This document shows positions 9,276-18,892 of a stretch of DNA of 64,000 bases, one piece after another. Position numbers and translations under genes: made by a program. Source of the DNA: Streptomyces sp. H27-H5 (lineage in GTDB: Bacteria; Actinomycetota; Actinomycetes; Streptomycetales; Streptomycetaceae); NCBI RefSeq assembly GCF_026627505.1, contig NZ_JAPNLK010000022.1:1-64000 (forward strand), given 5' to 3'. The stretch's first letter is position 1. Each line of letters opens with the position of its first letter. A model generated the notes under the pieces. It had not been told where the DNA came from. It made no database searches and saw only the letters and a list, made by a program, of their open reading frames with translations.

Positions 9276-9890
9276 ATGCATGCACGCCGCCGGAAGACCG
9301 TTCTCACCTGCGCGGCCGCCGTGTCGCTCGGGCTGGCCGCCGTGGCCCCGGCGCACGGCGTCGACGGCCCGGCGCCCGACCCGCGCAACCGGCAGGCCAT
9401 GAGGGACATGGCGACGGCGATCCGGGTGACGGCCAAGTACGTGGACGAGCGGGAGGCCCTCAAGGACGGGTACGTCCCGCACGGCGAGAGCTGCATGAAC
9501 AACCCGTTCGGGGCGGGCGCGATGGGCTATCACTACGTCAAGCAGGCCAACTGGGGTTCGAAGGACCCCGCCCGGCCGACCGCGCTCCTCTACAGCAGCG
9601 AGAAGGACCGCAACGGCCGCCGCCGGCTGGAGACCGTCGAGTGGATGTCCACCGACCGGGACCAGGACCTGAAGACCAAGGACGACCGGCCGAGCATGTT
9701 CGGGCTCCCCTTCGACGGACCGATGCCGGGCCACTGGGCGGGCATGCCCAAGCACTACGACCTGCACATGTGGGCGTACAAGAAGAACCCTGCGGGCCGC
9801 TTCCACAACTGGAACACGGCCCTGTCCTGCCCGAAGAAGGCCGGCTCCAAGACCATGCCGGAGAACTCCGGACACGCGCACGGCCACTAG
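9276..9890 (+). CDS. Secreted protein of unknown function
   Basis: This 204-residue protein has a Sec signal peptide (MHARRRKT, hydrophobic core, cleavage near residues 23-27 after APAHG). The mature part keeps blocks I associate with a conserved actinobacterial secreted family: SCMNNPFGAGAMGYHYV, then DRPSMFGLPFDGPMPGHW, and a His-rich KHYDLHMWAYKKNPAG with NWN near the end. Clustered His, Asp and Trp could form a metal or ligand site, but no activity is known to me. The ATG at 9276 has GAGGAG six bases upstream. Internal starts found further upstream in the frame overlap fahA. Confidence 0.75.
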   Translation: MHARRRKTVLTCAAAVSLGLAAVAPAHGVDGPAPDPRNRQAMRDMATAIRVTAKYVDEREALKDGYVPHGESCMNNPFGAGAMGYHYVKQANWGSKDPARPTALLYSSEKDRNGRRRLETVEWMSTDRDQDLKTKDDRPSMFGLPFDGPMPGHWAGMPKHYDLHMWAYKKNPAGRFHNWNTALSCPKKAGSKTMPENSGHAHGH

Positions 9891-9989
9891 GCCCTGTCGT
9901 CAAGTGCCGAACGCACATGACTCACCCGGAAGGGCGGCGTTCTGCGGATCCCCGGCGATACGCTGGTCGCACTCGCGAGACTCCGGCTC

Positions 9990-10589
9990 ATGGGAGCACT
10001 GATGAACCCGGAACACAGCTGGCCGGTCCCCCCCGAGGGCGGCTGGACCGCGGACGACCTGGACACGCTTTCGAATCTGCCTCCGCACACGGAGCTGATC
10101 GACGGGAGCTTGGTTTTCGTGAGTCCGCAGACTCGGTTCCACATGCGCGCCGTGAACTTCTTCGACCGGCAACTGGATTCGCTGGTCCCGGAAGGCCTTG
10201 AGGTCCTCCGGGAGTTCACCATCGACATCGATCGGCGCAACCGCCCCGAACCCGATGTCATCGTGTGTCGTGAGGACGTCGTGGACGACTGGGCTCAGAC
10301 GCGCCTTCCGGCCGAGACGGTCCTGCTGGCGATCGAGGTGGTGTCTCCGGAGTCCGTCGACCGCGACCGCGAGACCAAGCCCCTGAAGTACGCGCGGGCG
10401 GGGATCCCCCATTACTGGCGCGTGGAGAACAAGGACGGCCGGGCAGTCGTCTACGTCTTCGAACGGGAGCCGGCCGGCGGCGGCTACGTCGCCACCGGCA
10501 TCTTCCACGACCGCTTGAAGGTCTCCGTCCCCTTCTCCATCGACCTCGACCTCACCGCCATCACGGCAAAGCGGGCACGGCCCGAGTAG
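9990..10589 (+). CDS. Uma2-family (DUF820) restriction-endonuclease-fold protein
   Basis: This 199-residue Uma2 protein has the order typical of the family: TELIDGSLVFVSP, HMRAVNFFDRQL, then the PD-(D/E)xK-like core EPDVIVCREDV, LLAIEVVSPES (Glu of the core) and DRETKPLKYARAGIPHYWRV. The nuclease residues look intact. Streptomyces carry many dispersed copies and their biological role is unknown. A second ATG (10002) is a possible start. It is convergent with nuoN, separated by a strong hairpin. Confidence 0.9.
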   Translation: MGALMNPEHSWPVPPEGGWTADDLDTLSNLPPHTELIDGSLVFVSPQTRFHMRAVNFFDRQLDSLVPEGLEVLREFTIDIDRRNRPEPDVIVCREDVVDDWAQTRLPAETVLLAIEVVSPESVDRDRETKPLKYARAGIPHYWRVENKDGRAVVYVFEREPAGGGYVATGIFHDRLKVSVPFSIDLDLTAITAKRARPE

Positions 10590-10591
10590 GC

Positions 10592-10630
10592 GACAGGGCC
10601 CGGCCCCCCCGAAGGGGGCCGGGCCCTGTC
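10592..10630. terminator. Bidirectional hairpin terminator between the Uma2 gene and nuoN
   Basis: A perfect 17-bp stem (10592-10608 with 10614-10630) with a five-base loop sits in the 56-bp gap between the two converging stop codons, so it can serve both transcripts. Confidence 0.85.
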
Positions 10631-10645
10631 GCGTCGAGGCCGGCG

Positions 10646-12301
10646 TCAGCGGACGAACGTGCTCGCCTGGCCCGCCAGGTCCAGGAAGTACTGCGGGGCC
10701 ACGCCCAGGACCACCGTCACCGCAACGCCGACGGCGATGGTCGTCATCGTCAGCGGCGAGGGCACCGCGACCGTCGGGCCGTCGGCCTTCGGCTCGCTGA
10801 AGAACATCAGGACGATCACCCGGATGTAGAAGAACGCGGCGATCGCGGACGAGAGCACACCGACCACGACCAGCACCCCGGCGCCGCCCTCCGCCGCCGC
10901 CTTGAACACGGCGAACTTGCCGGAGAAGCCGGAGGTCAGCGGGATGCCGGCGAAGGCCAGCAGGAACACCGCGAAGACGGCCGCCGTCAGCGGCGAACGC
11001 CGCCCCAGGCCGGCCCACTTCGACAGGTGCGTGGCCTCGCCGCCCGCGTCGCGGACCAGGGTGACCACGGCGAAGGCGCCGATCGTCACGAAGGAGTACG
11101 CCGCCAGGTAGAAGAGGACGGACTGGACGCCCTCCGCCGAGGTGGCGATCACACCGGCCAGGATGAACCCGGCGTGCGCGATCGACGAGTAGGCCAGGAG
11201 CCGCTTGACGTCGGTCTGGGTCACCGCGATCACGGCGCCCGCGAGCATCGTGACGATCGCGACGCCCCACATCACCGGCCGCCAGTCCCAGCGCAGGCCC
11301 GGCAGGACCACGTACAGCAGGCGCAGGAGGGCGCCGAAGGCGGCCACCTTCGTCGCCGCCGCCATGAAGCCGGTGACCGGGGTCGGGGCTCCCTGGTAGA
11401 CGTCCGGGGTCCACATGTGGAACGGGACCGCGCCGACCTTGAACAGCAGGCCCATCAGGATCAGCGCGCCGCCGATCAGCAGCAGCGCGTCGTTGCCCAT
11501 CGTGCCGGCCAGCGCCGGGTCGATCTTCTGGACGGTGCCGTCGACCACGTCCGCGATGACCGCGTACGAGACCGAGCCGGCGTACCCGTACAGCAGCGCG
11601 ATGCCGAAGAGCAGGAACGCCGAGGAGAACGCGCCCAGCAGGAAGTACTTGACGGCGGCCTCCTGCGACATCAACCGCTGGCGGCGGGCGACGGCGCAGA
11701 GCAGGTACAGCGGGAGGGAGAAGACCTCCAGGGCGATGAACAGCGTCAGCAGGTCGTTCGCCGCCGGGAAGATCAGCATGCCCGCGACCGCGAACATCAT
11801 CAGCGGGAAGACCTCGGTGGTGCTGAAGCCCGCCTTGACGGCCGCCTTCTCGCTCTCGCTGCCCGGTACGGACGCCGCCTGCGCGGCGAAGGAGTCCACC
11901 CGGTTGCCGTGCGCCGCCGGGTCGAGGCGACGCTCGGCGAAGGTGAACACGGCCACGATCGAGGCCAGCAGGATGGTGCCCTGAAGGAACAGCGCCGGCC
12001 CGTCGACGGCGATGGCGCCCATGGCCGCGGTGTGGGCCTTGGTGGAGCCGTACCCGCCGGCCGCGAGGCCGACGACCGCCGCGAAGGCCGCGGCCAGTGC
12101 GGCGACGGCCAGGAACACCTGGACGTAGTGGCGGGACTTGCGCGGGACGAAGGCCTCCACGAGGACTCCGAGGATCGCCGCGCCCACCACGATCAGGGTG
12201 GGCGAGAGCTGCGCGTACTCGATGTGCGGGGTCGGGATGCGGGTGGCCGGGTCCCCGGCCGCCAGCGCCCACAACCCCTGGGCAGCAGTCACGGTGCTCA
12301 C
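10646..12301 (-). CDS. nuoN: NADH-quinone oxidoreductase subunit N
   Basis: This 551-residue antiporter-like membrane subunit of complex I is one of three proton-channel subunits with NuoL and NuoM. It has about 14 hydrophobic helices. Characteristic loop sequence includes GAVPFHMWTPDVYQGAPTPVT, then KRLLAYSSIAHAGFIL. It is the last gene of the operon. The GTG at 12301 overlaps the nuoM stop (GTGA), which decides the start; a second GTG lies two codons later. The bidirectional hairpin at 10592-10630 ends the operon. Confidence 0.95.
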   Translation of the reverse strand: MSTVTAAQGLWALAAGDPATRIPTPHIEYAQLSPTLIVVGAAILGVLVEAFVPRKSRHYVQVFLAVAALAAAFAAVVGLAAGGYGSTKAHTAAMGAIAVDGPALFLQGTILLASIVAVFTFAERRLDPAAHGNRVDSFAAQAASVPGSESEKAAVKAGFSTTEVFPLMMFAVAGMLIFPAANDLLTLFIALEVFSLPLYLLCAVARRQRLMSQEAAVKYFLLGAFSSAFLLFGIALLYGYAGSVSYAVIADVVDGTVQKIDPALAGTMGNDALLLIGGALILMGLLFKVGAVPFHMWTPDVYQGAPTPVTGFMAAATKVAAFGALLRLLYVVLPGLRWDWRPVMWGVAIVTMLAGAVIAVTQTDVKRLLAYSSIAHAGFILAGVIATSAEGVQSVLFYLAAYSFVTIGAFAVVTLVRDAGGEATHLSKWAGLGRRSPLTAAVFAVFLLAFAGIPLTSGFSGKFAVFKAAAEGGAGVLVVVGVLSSAIAAFFYIRVIVLMFFSEPKADGPTVAVPSPLTMTTIAVGVAVTVVLGVAPQYFLDLAGQASTFVR

Positions 12302-13890
12302 TTCGCCGCCTCCCCGTTCTTGGCGTCGACCACGACCTCTGGCTTCGGGTCGGTCTGTTTCACGTCCGACATGGTGTGCTTCACCGCCGGGTTGACGATC
12401 TCGGTCAGCGGCTTCGGGTACACGCCGAGGCCGATCAGGAGCACGATCAGCGGCGCGACCACGAGCACCTCGCGCAGGCGCAGGTCCGGCATGGTGCGGA
12501 CCTCCTCCTTCACGGGGCCGGTCATCGTGCGCTGGTAGAGCACCAGGGTGTAGAGCGCGGCGAGCACGATGCCCACGGTGGCGATGATGCCGACCACCGG
12601 GTAGCGGGCGAACGTGCCGACCAGGACCAGGAACTCGCTGACGAACGGGGCGAGTCCGGGCAGCGACAGGGTGGCCAGACCACCGATCAGGAAGGTGCCG
12701 GCGAGCACCGGGGCCACCTTCTGCACGCCGCCGTAGTCGGCGATGAGCCGGGAGCCGCGCCGCGAGATCAGGAAGCCGGCCACCAACATCAGCGCCGCCG
12801 TCGAGATCCCGTGGTTGACCATGTAGAGGGTGGCGCCCGACTGTCCCTGCGAGGTCATCGCGAAGATGCCCAGGACGATGAACCCGAAGTGCGAGATCGA
12901 GGCGTAGGCGACCAGCCGCTTGATGTCCCGCTGCCCGACCGCGACCAGCGCGCCGTAGACGATGCTGATCAGGGCGAGTACGAGGATCACGGGCGTGGCC
13001 CACTTGCTGGCGTCGGGGAACAGCCCGAGGCAGAAGCGGAGCATCGCGAAGGTGCCGACCTTGTCGACGACCGCGGTGATGAGGACGGCCACCGGAGCGG
13101 TGGACTCCCCCATCGCGTTCGGCAGCCAGGTGTGCAGCGGCCACAGCGGGGCCTTCACCGCGAAGGCGAAGAAGAAGCCGAGGAACAGCAGCCGCTCGGT
13201 GTTGGTCGCCATGTCGAGCGTGCCCGCGGCGCGGGCGGCGGCGATCTCCTGGAGCGAGAAGTTCCCGGCGACCACGTACAGCCCGATGACGGCCGCCAGC
13301 ATGATCAGACCGCCGACGAGGTTGTAGAGGAGGAACTTGACCGCGGCGTAGGAGCGTTGCGCGGCCGCGTTCTCCTCGGACCCGGCGTGCGCCCGGTCCC
13401 CGAAGCCGCCGATGAGGAAGTACATCGGGATGAGCATGGCTTCGAAGAAGATGTAGAAGAGGAAGACGTCGGTGGCCTCGAAGGAGATGATCACCATCGC
13501 CTCGACCAGCAGGATCAGGGCGAAGAAGCCCTGGGTCGGCCGCCACCGCGAGGAATGGGTCTCCAGCGGGTCGGCGTCGTTCCAGCCGGCGCCGATCACG
13601 AAGGGGATCAGCAGCGCGGTGAGCGCGATCAGCGCCACCGCGATGCCGTCGACGCCGAGCTCGTAGCGGACGCCGAAGTCGGCGATCCACGCGTGGGATT
13701 CGGTGAGCTGGTAGCGGTCGCCACCGGGCTCGAAGCGGATCGCGACGAGCACGGCCAGGGCCAGTGTCGCCAGCGAGAACAGCAGCGCGAGCCACTTGGC
13801 GGCGGTCCTGCGGGCGGCCGGGACGGCCGCCGTCAGGATCGCGCCGACCGCGGGCACGGCCGCCGTCACCGTCAGAAGCGGGACATTCAT
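12298..13890 (-). CDS. nuoM: NADH-quinone oxidoreductase subunit M
   Basis: This is a 530-residue antiporter-like proton-channel subunit with about 14 transmembrane helices. Conserved positions visible include the channel Lys in KAPLWPLHTWLPNAM, and DIKRLVAYASISHFGFIVLG. The C-terminal cytoplasmic tail is Lys/Glu-rich. It lies one base after the nuoL stop, and its stop overlaps the nuoN start by 4 bp, so translation is tightly coupled. Confidence 0.96.
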   Translation of the reverse strand: MNVPLLTVTAAVPAVGAILTAAVPAARRTAAKWLALLFSLATLALAVLVAIRFEPGGDRYQLTESHAWIADFGVRYELGVDGIAVALIALTALLIPFVIGAGWNDADPLETHSSRWRPTQGFFALILLVEAMVIISFEATDVFLFYIFFEAMLIPMYFLIGGFGDRAHAGSEENAAAQRSYAAVKFLLYNLVGGLIMLAAVIGLYVVAGNFSLQEIAAARAAGTLDMATNTERLLFLGFFFAFAVKAPLWPLHTWLPNAMGESTAPVAVLITAVVDKVGTFAMLRFCLGLFPDASKWATPVILVLALISIVYGALVAVGQRDIKRLVAYASISHFGFIVLGIFAMTSQGQSGATLYMVNHGISTAALMLVAGFLISRRGSRLIADYGGVQKVAPVLAGTFLIGGLATLSLPGLAPFVSEFLVLVGTFARYPVVGIIATVGIVLAALYTLVLYQRTMTGPVKEEVRTMPDLRLREVLVVAPLIVLLIGLGVYPKPLTEIVNPAVKHTMSDVKQTDPKPEVVVDAKNGEAAK

Positions 13891-13891
13891 C

Positions 13892-15787
13892 TCACACCGC
13901 CCTCATCAGCAGGGTCGCGGCGATGAGGATCGCCGTGCCCCCGAACATCGAGACCGCGTAGCTGCGGGCATAGCCGTTCTGCAGCTTGCGCAGCCGGCCC
14001 GACAGCCCGCCGACCGAGGCGGCCGTCCCGTTGACCACCCCGTCGACCAGACTGTGGTCGACGTACACGAGGGAGCGGGTCAGGTGCTCCCCGCCGCGCA
14101 CCAGCACGACGTGGTTGAAGTCGTCCTGGAGCAGGTCCCGTCGGGCCGCCCGGGTGAGGAGCGAGCCGCGCGGGGCGACCACCGGTACGGGCTTCCTGCC
14201 GTACTGCGCGTACGCGATGCCCACGCCGATGATCAGGACCACGACCGTCGCGGCGGTGATGACGCCGGCGCTGAGCGGGGAGTGGCCGTGCTCGAAGGAC
14301 GTGACGGGCTCCAGCCACTTCACGAAGGACTCGTTGAAGCTGAAGAGGGCGCCGGCGAAGACCGATCCGAAGGCGAGGACGATCATGGGGATCGTCATGG
14401 ACTTCGGGGACTCGTGCGGGTCCGGCTCGTGGCCCGCCGCGTCGGGCTGCCAGCGCTTCTCGCCGAAGAAGGTCAGGAGCATCACGCGGGTCATGTAGTA
14501 CGCGGTGAGTGCCGCGCCCACCAGGGTGACCGCGCCGAGGATCCAGCCCTCGGTGCCGCCCTTCGCGAAAGCCGCCTCGATGATCTTGTCCTTGGACCAG
14601 AAGCCCGACAGGCCCGGGAAGCCGATGATGGCCAGGTAGCCGAGGCCGAAGGTGACGAAGGTGACCGGCATGAACTTCCGCAGGCCGCCGAAGCGGCGCA
14701 TGTCCACCTCGTCGTTCATCCCGTGCATCACGGAACCCGCGCCGAGGAAGAGTCCGGCCTTGAAGAAGCCGTGCGTCACCAGGTGCATGATCGCGAAGGC
14801 GTAGCCGATGGGGCCGAGGCCCGCCGCGAGGATCATGTAGCCGATCTGCGACATCGTGGAGCCCGCCAGGGCCTTCTTGATGTCGTCCTTCGCGCAACCG
14901 ACGATCGCACCGAAGATCAGGGTGACGGCGCCGACCACGACGACCGCGGTCTGTGCGTCCGGAGCGGCGTTGAAGATCGCCCCGGACCGGGTGATGAGGT
15001 ACACGCCGGCGGTGACCATGGTGGCGGCGTGGATCAGGGCCGAGACCGGAGTCGGGCCCTCCATCGCGTCGCCGAGCCAGGACTGCAGCGGCACCTGGGC
15101 CGACTTGCCGCAGGCGGCCAGCAGCAGCATCAGGGCGATGGCGGTCAGCGTGCCCTCGCCCGCCTCGTCCACCGCGCCGAACACCGGCCCGAAGGCGAAG
15201 GTCCCGAACGTGGTGAACATCAGCATGATGGCGATCGACAGGCCGATGTCGCCGACCCGGTTGACCAGGAAGGCCTTCTTCGCGGCGGTGGCCGCGCTGG
15301 GCTTGTGCTGCCAGAAGCCGATGAGCAGGTACGAGGCCAGGCCCACGCCCTCCCACCCGACGTACAGCAGCAGGTAGTTGTCGGCGAGGACCAGCAGCAG
15401 CATCGCCGCGAGGAAGAGGTTGAGGTAGCCGAAGAAGCGGCGGCGCCGCTCGTCGTGCTCCATGTACCCGATCGAGTACACGTGGATGAGCGTGCCCACC
15501 CCGGTGATCAGCAGGACGAACGTCATCGACAGCTGGTCGAGCTGGAACGCGACGTCGGCCTGGAAGCCCTCCACCGGGATCCAGGTGTACAGCCGCTGGA
15601 ACATGGCCCGGTCGTCGCCGGGCCGGCTCAGCATGTCGCTGAACAGGGCCACGCCGATGCCGAAGGAAGCCGCGGCGAGCAGTGTGCCGAGCCAGTGGCC
15701 GGCCTTGTCGAGGCGGCGGCCGCCGCACAGCAGCACCGCCGCCCCGAGCAGGGGCGCCGCCACCAGCAGCGCAATCAGATTCTCCAC
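13892..15787 (-). CDS. nuoL: NADH-quinone oxidoreductase subunit L
   Basis: This 631-residue distal proton-channel subunit has about 15-16 transmembrane helices and the lateral helix that lines the membrane arm. Key sequence: [36 protein letters not shown] (channel region) and [18 protein letters not shown]. Near the end, an amphipathic stretch fits helix HL. It starts 13 bp after nuoK ends, the widest gap in the distal half of the operon. Confidence 0.96.
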   Translation of the reverse strand: MENLIALLVAAPLLGAAVLLCGGRRLDKAGHWLGTLLAAASFGIGVALFSDMLSRPGDDRAMFQRLYTWIPVEGFQADVAFQLDQLSMTFVLLITGVGTLIHVYSIGYMEHDERRRRFFGYLNLFLAAMLLLVLADNYLLLYVGWEGVGLASYLLIGFWQHKPSAATAAKKAFLVNRVGDIGLSIAIMLMFTTFGTFAFGPVFGAVDEAGEGTLTAIALMLLLAACGKSAQVPLQSWLGDAMEGPTPVSALIHAATMVTAGVYLITRSGAIFNAAPDAQTAVVVVGAVTLIFGAIVGCAKDDIKKALAGSTMSQIGYMILAAGLGPIGYAFAIMHLVTHGFFKAGLFLGAGSVMHGMNDEVDMRRFGGLRKFMPVTFVTFGLGYLAIIGFPGLSGFWSKDKIIEAAFAKGGTEGWILGAVTLVGAALTAYYMTRVMLLTFFGEKRWQPDAAGHEPDPHESPKSMTIPMIVLAFGSVFAGALFSFNESFVKWLEPVTSFEHGHSPLSAGVITAATVVVLIIGVGIAYAQYGRKPVPVVAPRGSLLTRAARRDLLQDDFNHVVLVRGGEHLTRSLVYVDHSLVDGVVNGTAASVGGLSGRLRKLQNGYARSYAVSMFGGTAILIAATLLMRAV

Positions 15788-15800
15788 TGTTGAACGCCCC

Positions 15801-16100
15801 TTACAGCTTCATCAGGTTGGCGTCGTCGACCGAGGCCGAGTGGCGGGTACGGAAGAACGACACGATGATCGCGAGGCCCACCACGACCTCCGCGGCGGCG
15901 ACGACCATCGTGAAGAAGGCGATGATCTGGCCGTCGAGATTGCCGTGCATCCGGGAGAAGGCGACGAAGGCGAGGTTGCAGGCGTTGAGCATCAGCTCCA
16001 CGCACATGAACAGCACGATCGCGTTCTTCCGGACGAGTACGCCGGCCGCGCCGATGGTGAACAGCAGGGCGGCCAGGTACAGGTAGTTGACCGGGTTCAC
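15801..16100 (-). CDS. nuoK: NADH-quinone oxidoreductase subunit K
   Basis: This is a 99-residue, three-helix membrane subunit (MrpC-like). It keeps the membrane glutamates of the proton path, seen in [15 protein letters not shown] and in [13 protein letters not shown]. Its ATG overlaps the nuoJ stop by 4 bp. Confidence 0.95.
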   Translation of the reverse strand: MNPVNYLYLAALLFTIGAAGVLVRKNAIVLFMCVELMLNACNLAFVAFSRMHGNLDGQIIAFFTMVVAAAEVVVGLAIIVSFFRTRHSASVDDANLMKL

Positions 16101-16909
16101 TTCGAGGCCTCCTCACGGCCGAGGCGCTCCGAGGAACGCTGCTCCAGCGCCTTGAGGTCGCCGATCGCCTCGCTGGACACGTCGCGGATCTGGCCGCGGG
16201 CGCGCAGCGTCTTGCTCACGGTCAGCTCGGACGGGGTACCGTCCGGCAGCAGACCGGCGACGTCCACCGCGTTGTGTCGGGCGTACACGCCGGGGGCGGG
16301 CAGCGGCGGGAGCTGTACGCCCCCGCGCACCCGCTGTTCGGCGAGTTCGCGCTGGCTGGGGGCCCGCTCGGTGCGCTCGCGGTGCGTCAGCACCATCGCG
16401 CCGACGGCCGCGGTGATCAGCAGGGCGCCGGTGATCTCGAAGGCGAAGATGTACCGGGTGAAGATCAGCTCGGCGAGGCCTTCGACGTGCCCGGCGGAGT
16501 TGACCCGTCCGAGCCCGTTGAAGTGGGTGATCCCCGCGTTGGCGATGCCGGCGATCAGCAGGATGCCGAAGCCGAGCCCGCACAGGACGGCCAGCCAGCG
16601 CTGCCCCTTGAGGGTCTCGGTGAGCGAGTCCGCGGCGGTGACGCCGACGAGCATGACCACGAAGAGGAACAGCATCATGATGGCGCCGGTGTAGACGACG
16701 ACCTGGACGACGCCCAGGAAGTAGGCACCGTTGGCGAGGTAGAAGACCGCCAGGATGATCATGGTTCCGGCCAGGCACAGTGCGCTGTGCACGGCTTTCT
16801 TCATCAGGATCGTGCACAGCGCGCCGATCACGGCGACCGTGCCGAGGACCCAGAACTGGACGGCCTCGCCGGTGGAGGTGACGGTGGCCGCGGCGGCGAT
16901 GGCGCTCAT
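16097..16909 (-). CDS. nuoJ: NADH-quinone oxidoreductase subunit J
   Basis: This 270-residue membrane subunit has five helices in the first 185 residues, including [20 protein letters not shown], which holds the pi-bulge helix typical of NuoJ. A hydrophilic tail of about 85 residues follows and is longer than in E. coli; such tails occur in actinobacteria. The ATG at 16909 overlaps the nuoI stop by 4 bp. Confidence 0.94.
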   Translation of the reverse strand: MSAIAAAATVTSTGEAVQFWVLGTVAVIGALCTILMKKAVHSALCLAGTMIILAVFYLANGAYFLGVVQVVVYTGAIMMLFLFVVMLVGVTAADSLTETLKGQRWLAVLCGLGFGILLIAGIANAGITHFNGLGRVNSAGHVEGLAELIFTRYIFAFEITGALLITAAVGAMVLTHRERTERAPSQRELAEQRVRGGVQLPPLPAPGVYARHNAVDVAGLLPDGTPSELTVSKTLRARGQIRDVSSEAIGDLKALEQRSSERLGREEASK

Positions 16910-17529
16910 GCCCCCACCCCCTCGTGCGTGTCGCTCTCCTCGCCGGCGCCTTCCTCGGCGACCTCGCCCTTGGAGACGGCGACCTGTCGGACCGTTCCGG
17001 GAGCGGCCCCGGTCACCAGGCCCTGGTAGTAGTCGGTGTCGTCGGTCCCGGGGAAGATCGAGTGCGGGGCCTCGACCATGCCCTCCGTCAGCCCCGACAG
17101 CAGCTGCTCCTTGGTGTAGATCAGCGATTCGCGGCTGGAGTCGGCCAGTTCGAACTCGTTCGTCATCGTCAGTGCCCGCGTGGGGCACGCCTCGATGCAC
17201 AGCCCGCACAGGATGCAGCGGGCGTAGTTGATCTGGTAGACGCGGCCGTACCGCTCGCCCGGGGAGTAGCGCTCCTCCTCGGTGTTGTCCGCGCCCTCCA
17301 CGTAGATCGCGTCGGCGGGACAGGCCCAGGCGCACAACTCGCAGCCGATGCACTTCTCCAGACCGTCGGGGTGACGGTTGAGCTGGTGCCGTCCGTGGAA
17401 GCGGGGCGCGGTCGTCTTCTGCTGCTCCGGGTACTGCTCGGTGAGCCGCTTCTTGAACATGGCCTTGAAGGTCACGCCGAAGCCGGCCACCGGGTTCTGC
17501 CACTTCTCGTTCTGGTCCGCGTCAGACAT
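16906..17529 (-). CDS. nuoI: NADH-quinone oxidoreductase subunit I
   Basis: This 207-residue peripheral-arm subunit carries clusters N6a and N6b. Two ferredoxin motifs are complete: Cys60, 63, 66, 70 ([12 protein letters not shown]) and Cys105, 108, 111, 115 ([12 protein letters not shown]). It passes electrons towards NuoB. The C-terminal tail is Glu-rich. The ATG at 17529 overlaps the nuoH end by 8 bp; longer upstream starts would run deep into nuoH. Confidence 0.96.
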   Translation of the reverse strand: MSDADQNEKWQNPVAGFGVTFKAMFKKRLTEQYPEQQKTTAPRFHGRHQLNRHPDGLEKCIGCELCAWACPADAIYVEGADNTEEERYSPGERYGRVYQINYARCILCGLCIEACPTRALTMTNEFELADSSRESLIYTKEQLLSGLTEGMVEAPHSIFPGTDDTDYYQGLVTGAAPGTVRQVAVSKGEVAEEGAGEESDTHEGVGA

Positions 17530-18892
17530 TCTCTGCACCCTCCTCTCGGTCACTGTCGGAATGCGCCGCGCCACTGCCGATGAGCTCCCGATCACCGCGA
17601 GGTCGCCTGCGCGGTACGGGTGCCAGGTGCTGGCCGGGCTTGGGCGGTACGGGGAACCCGCCCGCCAGCGGGTCGAAGGGCTCGGTCGCCGCGGCCTTCT
17701 CGGCCGCCTCCGCCGCCGTCTTGTGCTTCTTGTCGCGGAACAGGTCGGCGACGAAGGACAGCAGCAGGAGGGCGATGACCCCACCGCCGACGTAGAGCAC
17801 GATCTGCTGGAAGTCGTAGTTCTCGTTCCGCAGGGCCCGGACGGTCGCGACCAGCATCAGCCAGACCACGGAGACCGGGATCAGCACCTTCCAGCCGAGC
17901 TTCATCAGCTGGTCGTAGCGCACGCGTGGCAGCGTGCCGCGCAGCCAGATGAAGAAGAACAGCAGCAGCTGGACCTTGAGGACGAACCAGAGCATCGGCC
18001 ACCAGCCGTGGTTCGCGCCCTCCCAGTAGGTGGAGATCGGCGCGGGGGCCCGCCAGCCGCCCAGGAAGAGGGTGACCGAGACGGCGGAGACGGTGACCAT
18101 GTTGACGTACTCGGCCAGCATGAACAGCGCGAACTTGATCGACGAGTACTCGGTGTTGAAGCCGCCGACCAGGTCGCCCTCGGACTCCGGCATGTCGAAG
18201 GGGGCGCGGTTCGTCTCGCCGACCATCGTGATGACGTAGATGATGAAGGAGACCGGCAACAGGATGATGTACCAGCGATCCGCCTGCGCCTCCACGATCG
18301 CCGAGGTCGACATCGACCCGGAGTAGAGGAAGACCGAGGCGAAGGCCGCGCCCATCGCGATCTCGTACGAGATCATCTGCGCGCAGGAGCGCAGGCCGCC
18401 GAGCAGCGGGTACGTGGAGCCCGAGGACCAGCCGGCGAGGACGATGCCGTAGATGCCGACCGAGGCCACCGCGAGGATGTACAGCATCGCGATGGGCAGG
18501 TCGGTCAGCTGCATCGTGGTGCGCTGGCCGAAGATCGAGACCTCGTTGCCCGCGGGCCCGAAGGGGATCACCGCGATCGCCATGAACGCCGGGATCGCCG
18601 CGATGATCGGGGCGAGGACGTAGACGACCTTGTCGGCCCGCTTGACGACGATGTCTTCCTTCAACATCAGCTTCACGCCGTCGGCGAGCGACTGGAGCAT
18701 GCCCCAGGGGCCGTGCCGGTTCGGGCCGATGCGCAGCTGCATCCAGGCGACGACCTTGCGCTCCCACACGATGGAGAACAGCACGGTCACCATCAGGAAG
18801 GCGAAGCAGAAGACCGCCTTGAGGAGGACGAGCCACCAGACGTCCCGACCGAACAGGGACAGGTCCTCGGCAGCGATGTGCAGGGTGCTCAC
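17522..18892 (-). CDS. nuoH: NADH-quinone oxidoreductase subunit H
   Basis: This 456-residue membrane subunit sits at the junction of the two arms and forms part of the quinone chamber. Family sequence: [32 protein letters not shown], and [20 protein letters not shown] with the acidic loop. It has about nine helices and a hydrophilic C-terminal extension of about 70 residues rich in Ala, Pro and charged residues. The GTG at 18892 overlaps the nuoG stop (GTGA). Confidence 0.95.
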   Translation of the reverse strand: MSTLHIAAEDLSLFGRDVWWLVLLKAVFCFAFLMVTVLFSIVWERKVVAWMQLRIGPNRHGPWGMLQSLADGVKLMLKEDIVVKRADKVVYVLAPIIAAIPAFMAIAVIPFGPAGNEVSIFGQRTTMQLTDLPIAMLYILAVASVGIYGIVLAGWSSGSTYPLLGGLRSCAQMISYEIAMGAAFASVFLYSGSMSTSAIVEAQADRWYIILLPVSFIIYVITMVGETNRAPFDMPESEGDLVGGFNTEYSSIKFALFMLAEYVNMVTVSAVSVTLFLGGWRAPAPISTYWEGANHGWWPMLWFVLKVQLLLFFFIWLRGTLPRVRYDQLMKLGWKVLIPVSVVWLMLVATVRALRNENYDFQQIVLYVGGGVIALLLLSFVADLFRDKKHKTAAEAAEKAAATEPFDPLAGGFPVPPKPGQHLAPVPRRRPRGDRELIGSGAAHSDSDREEGAENV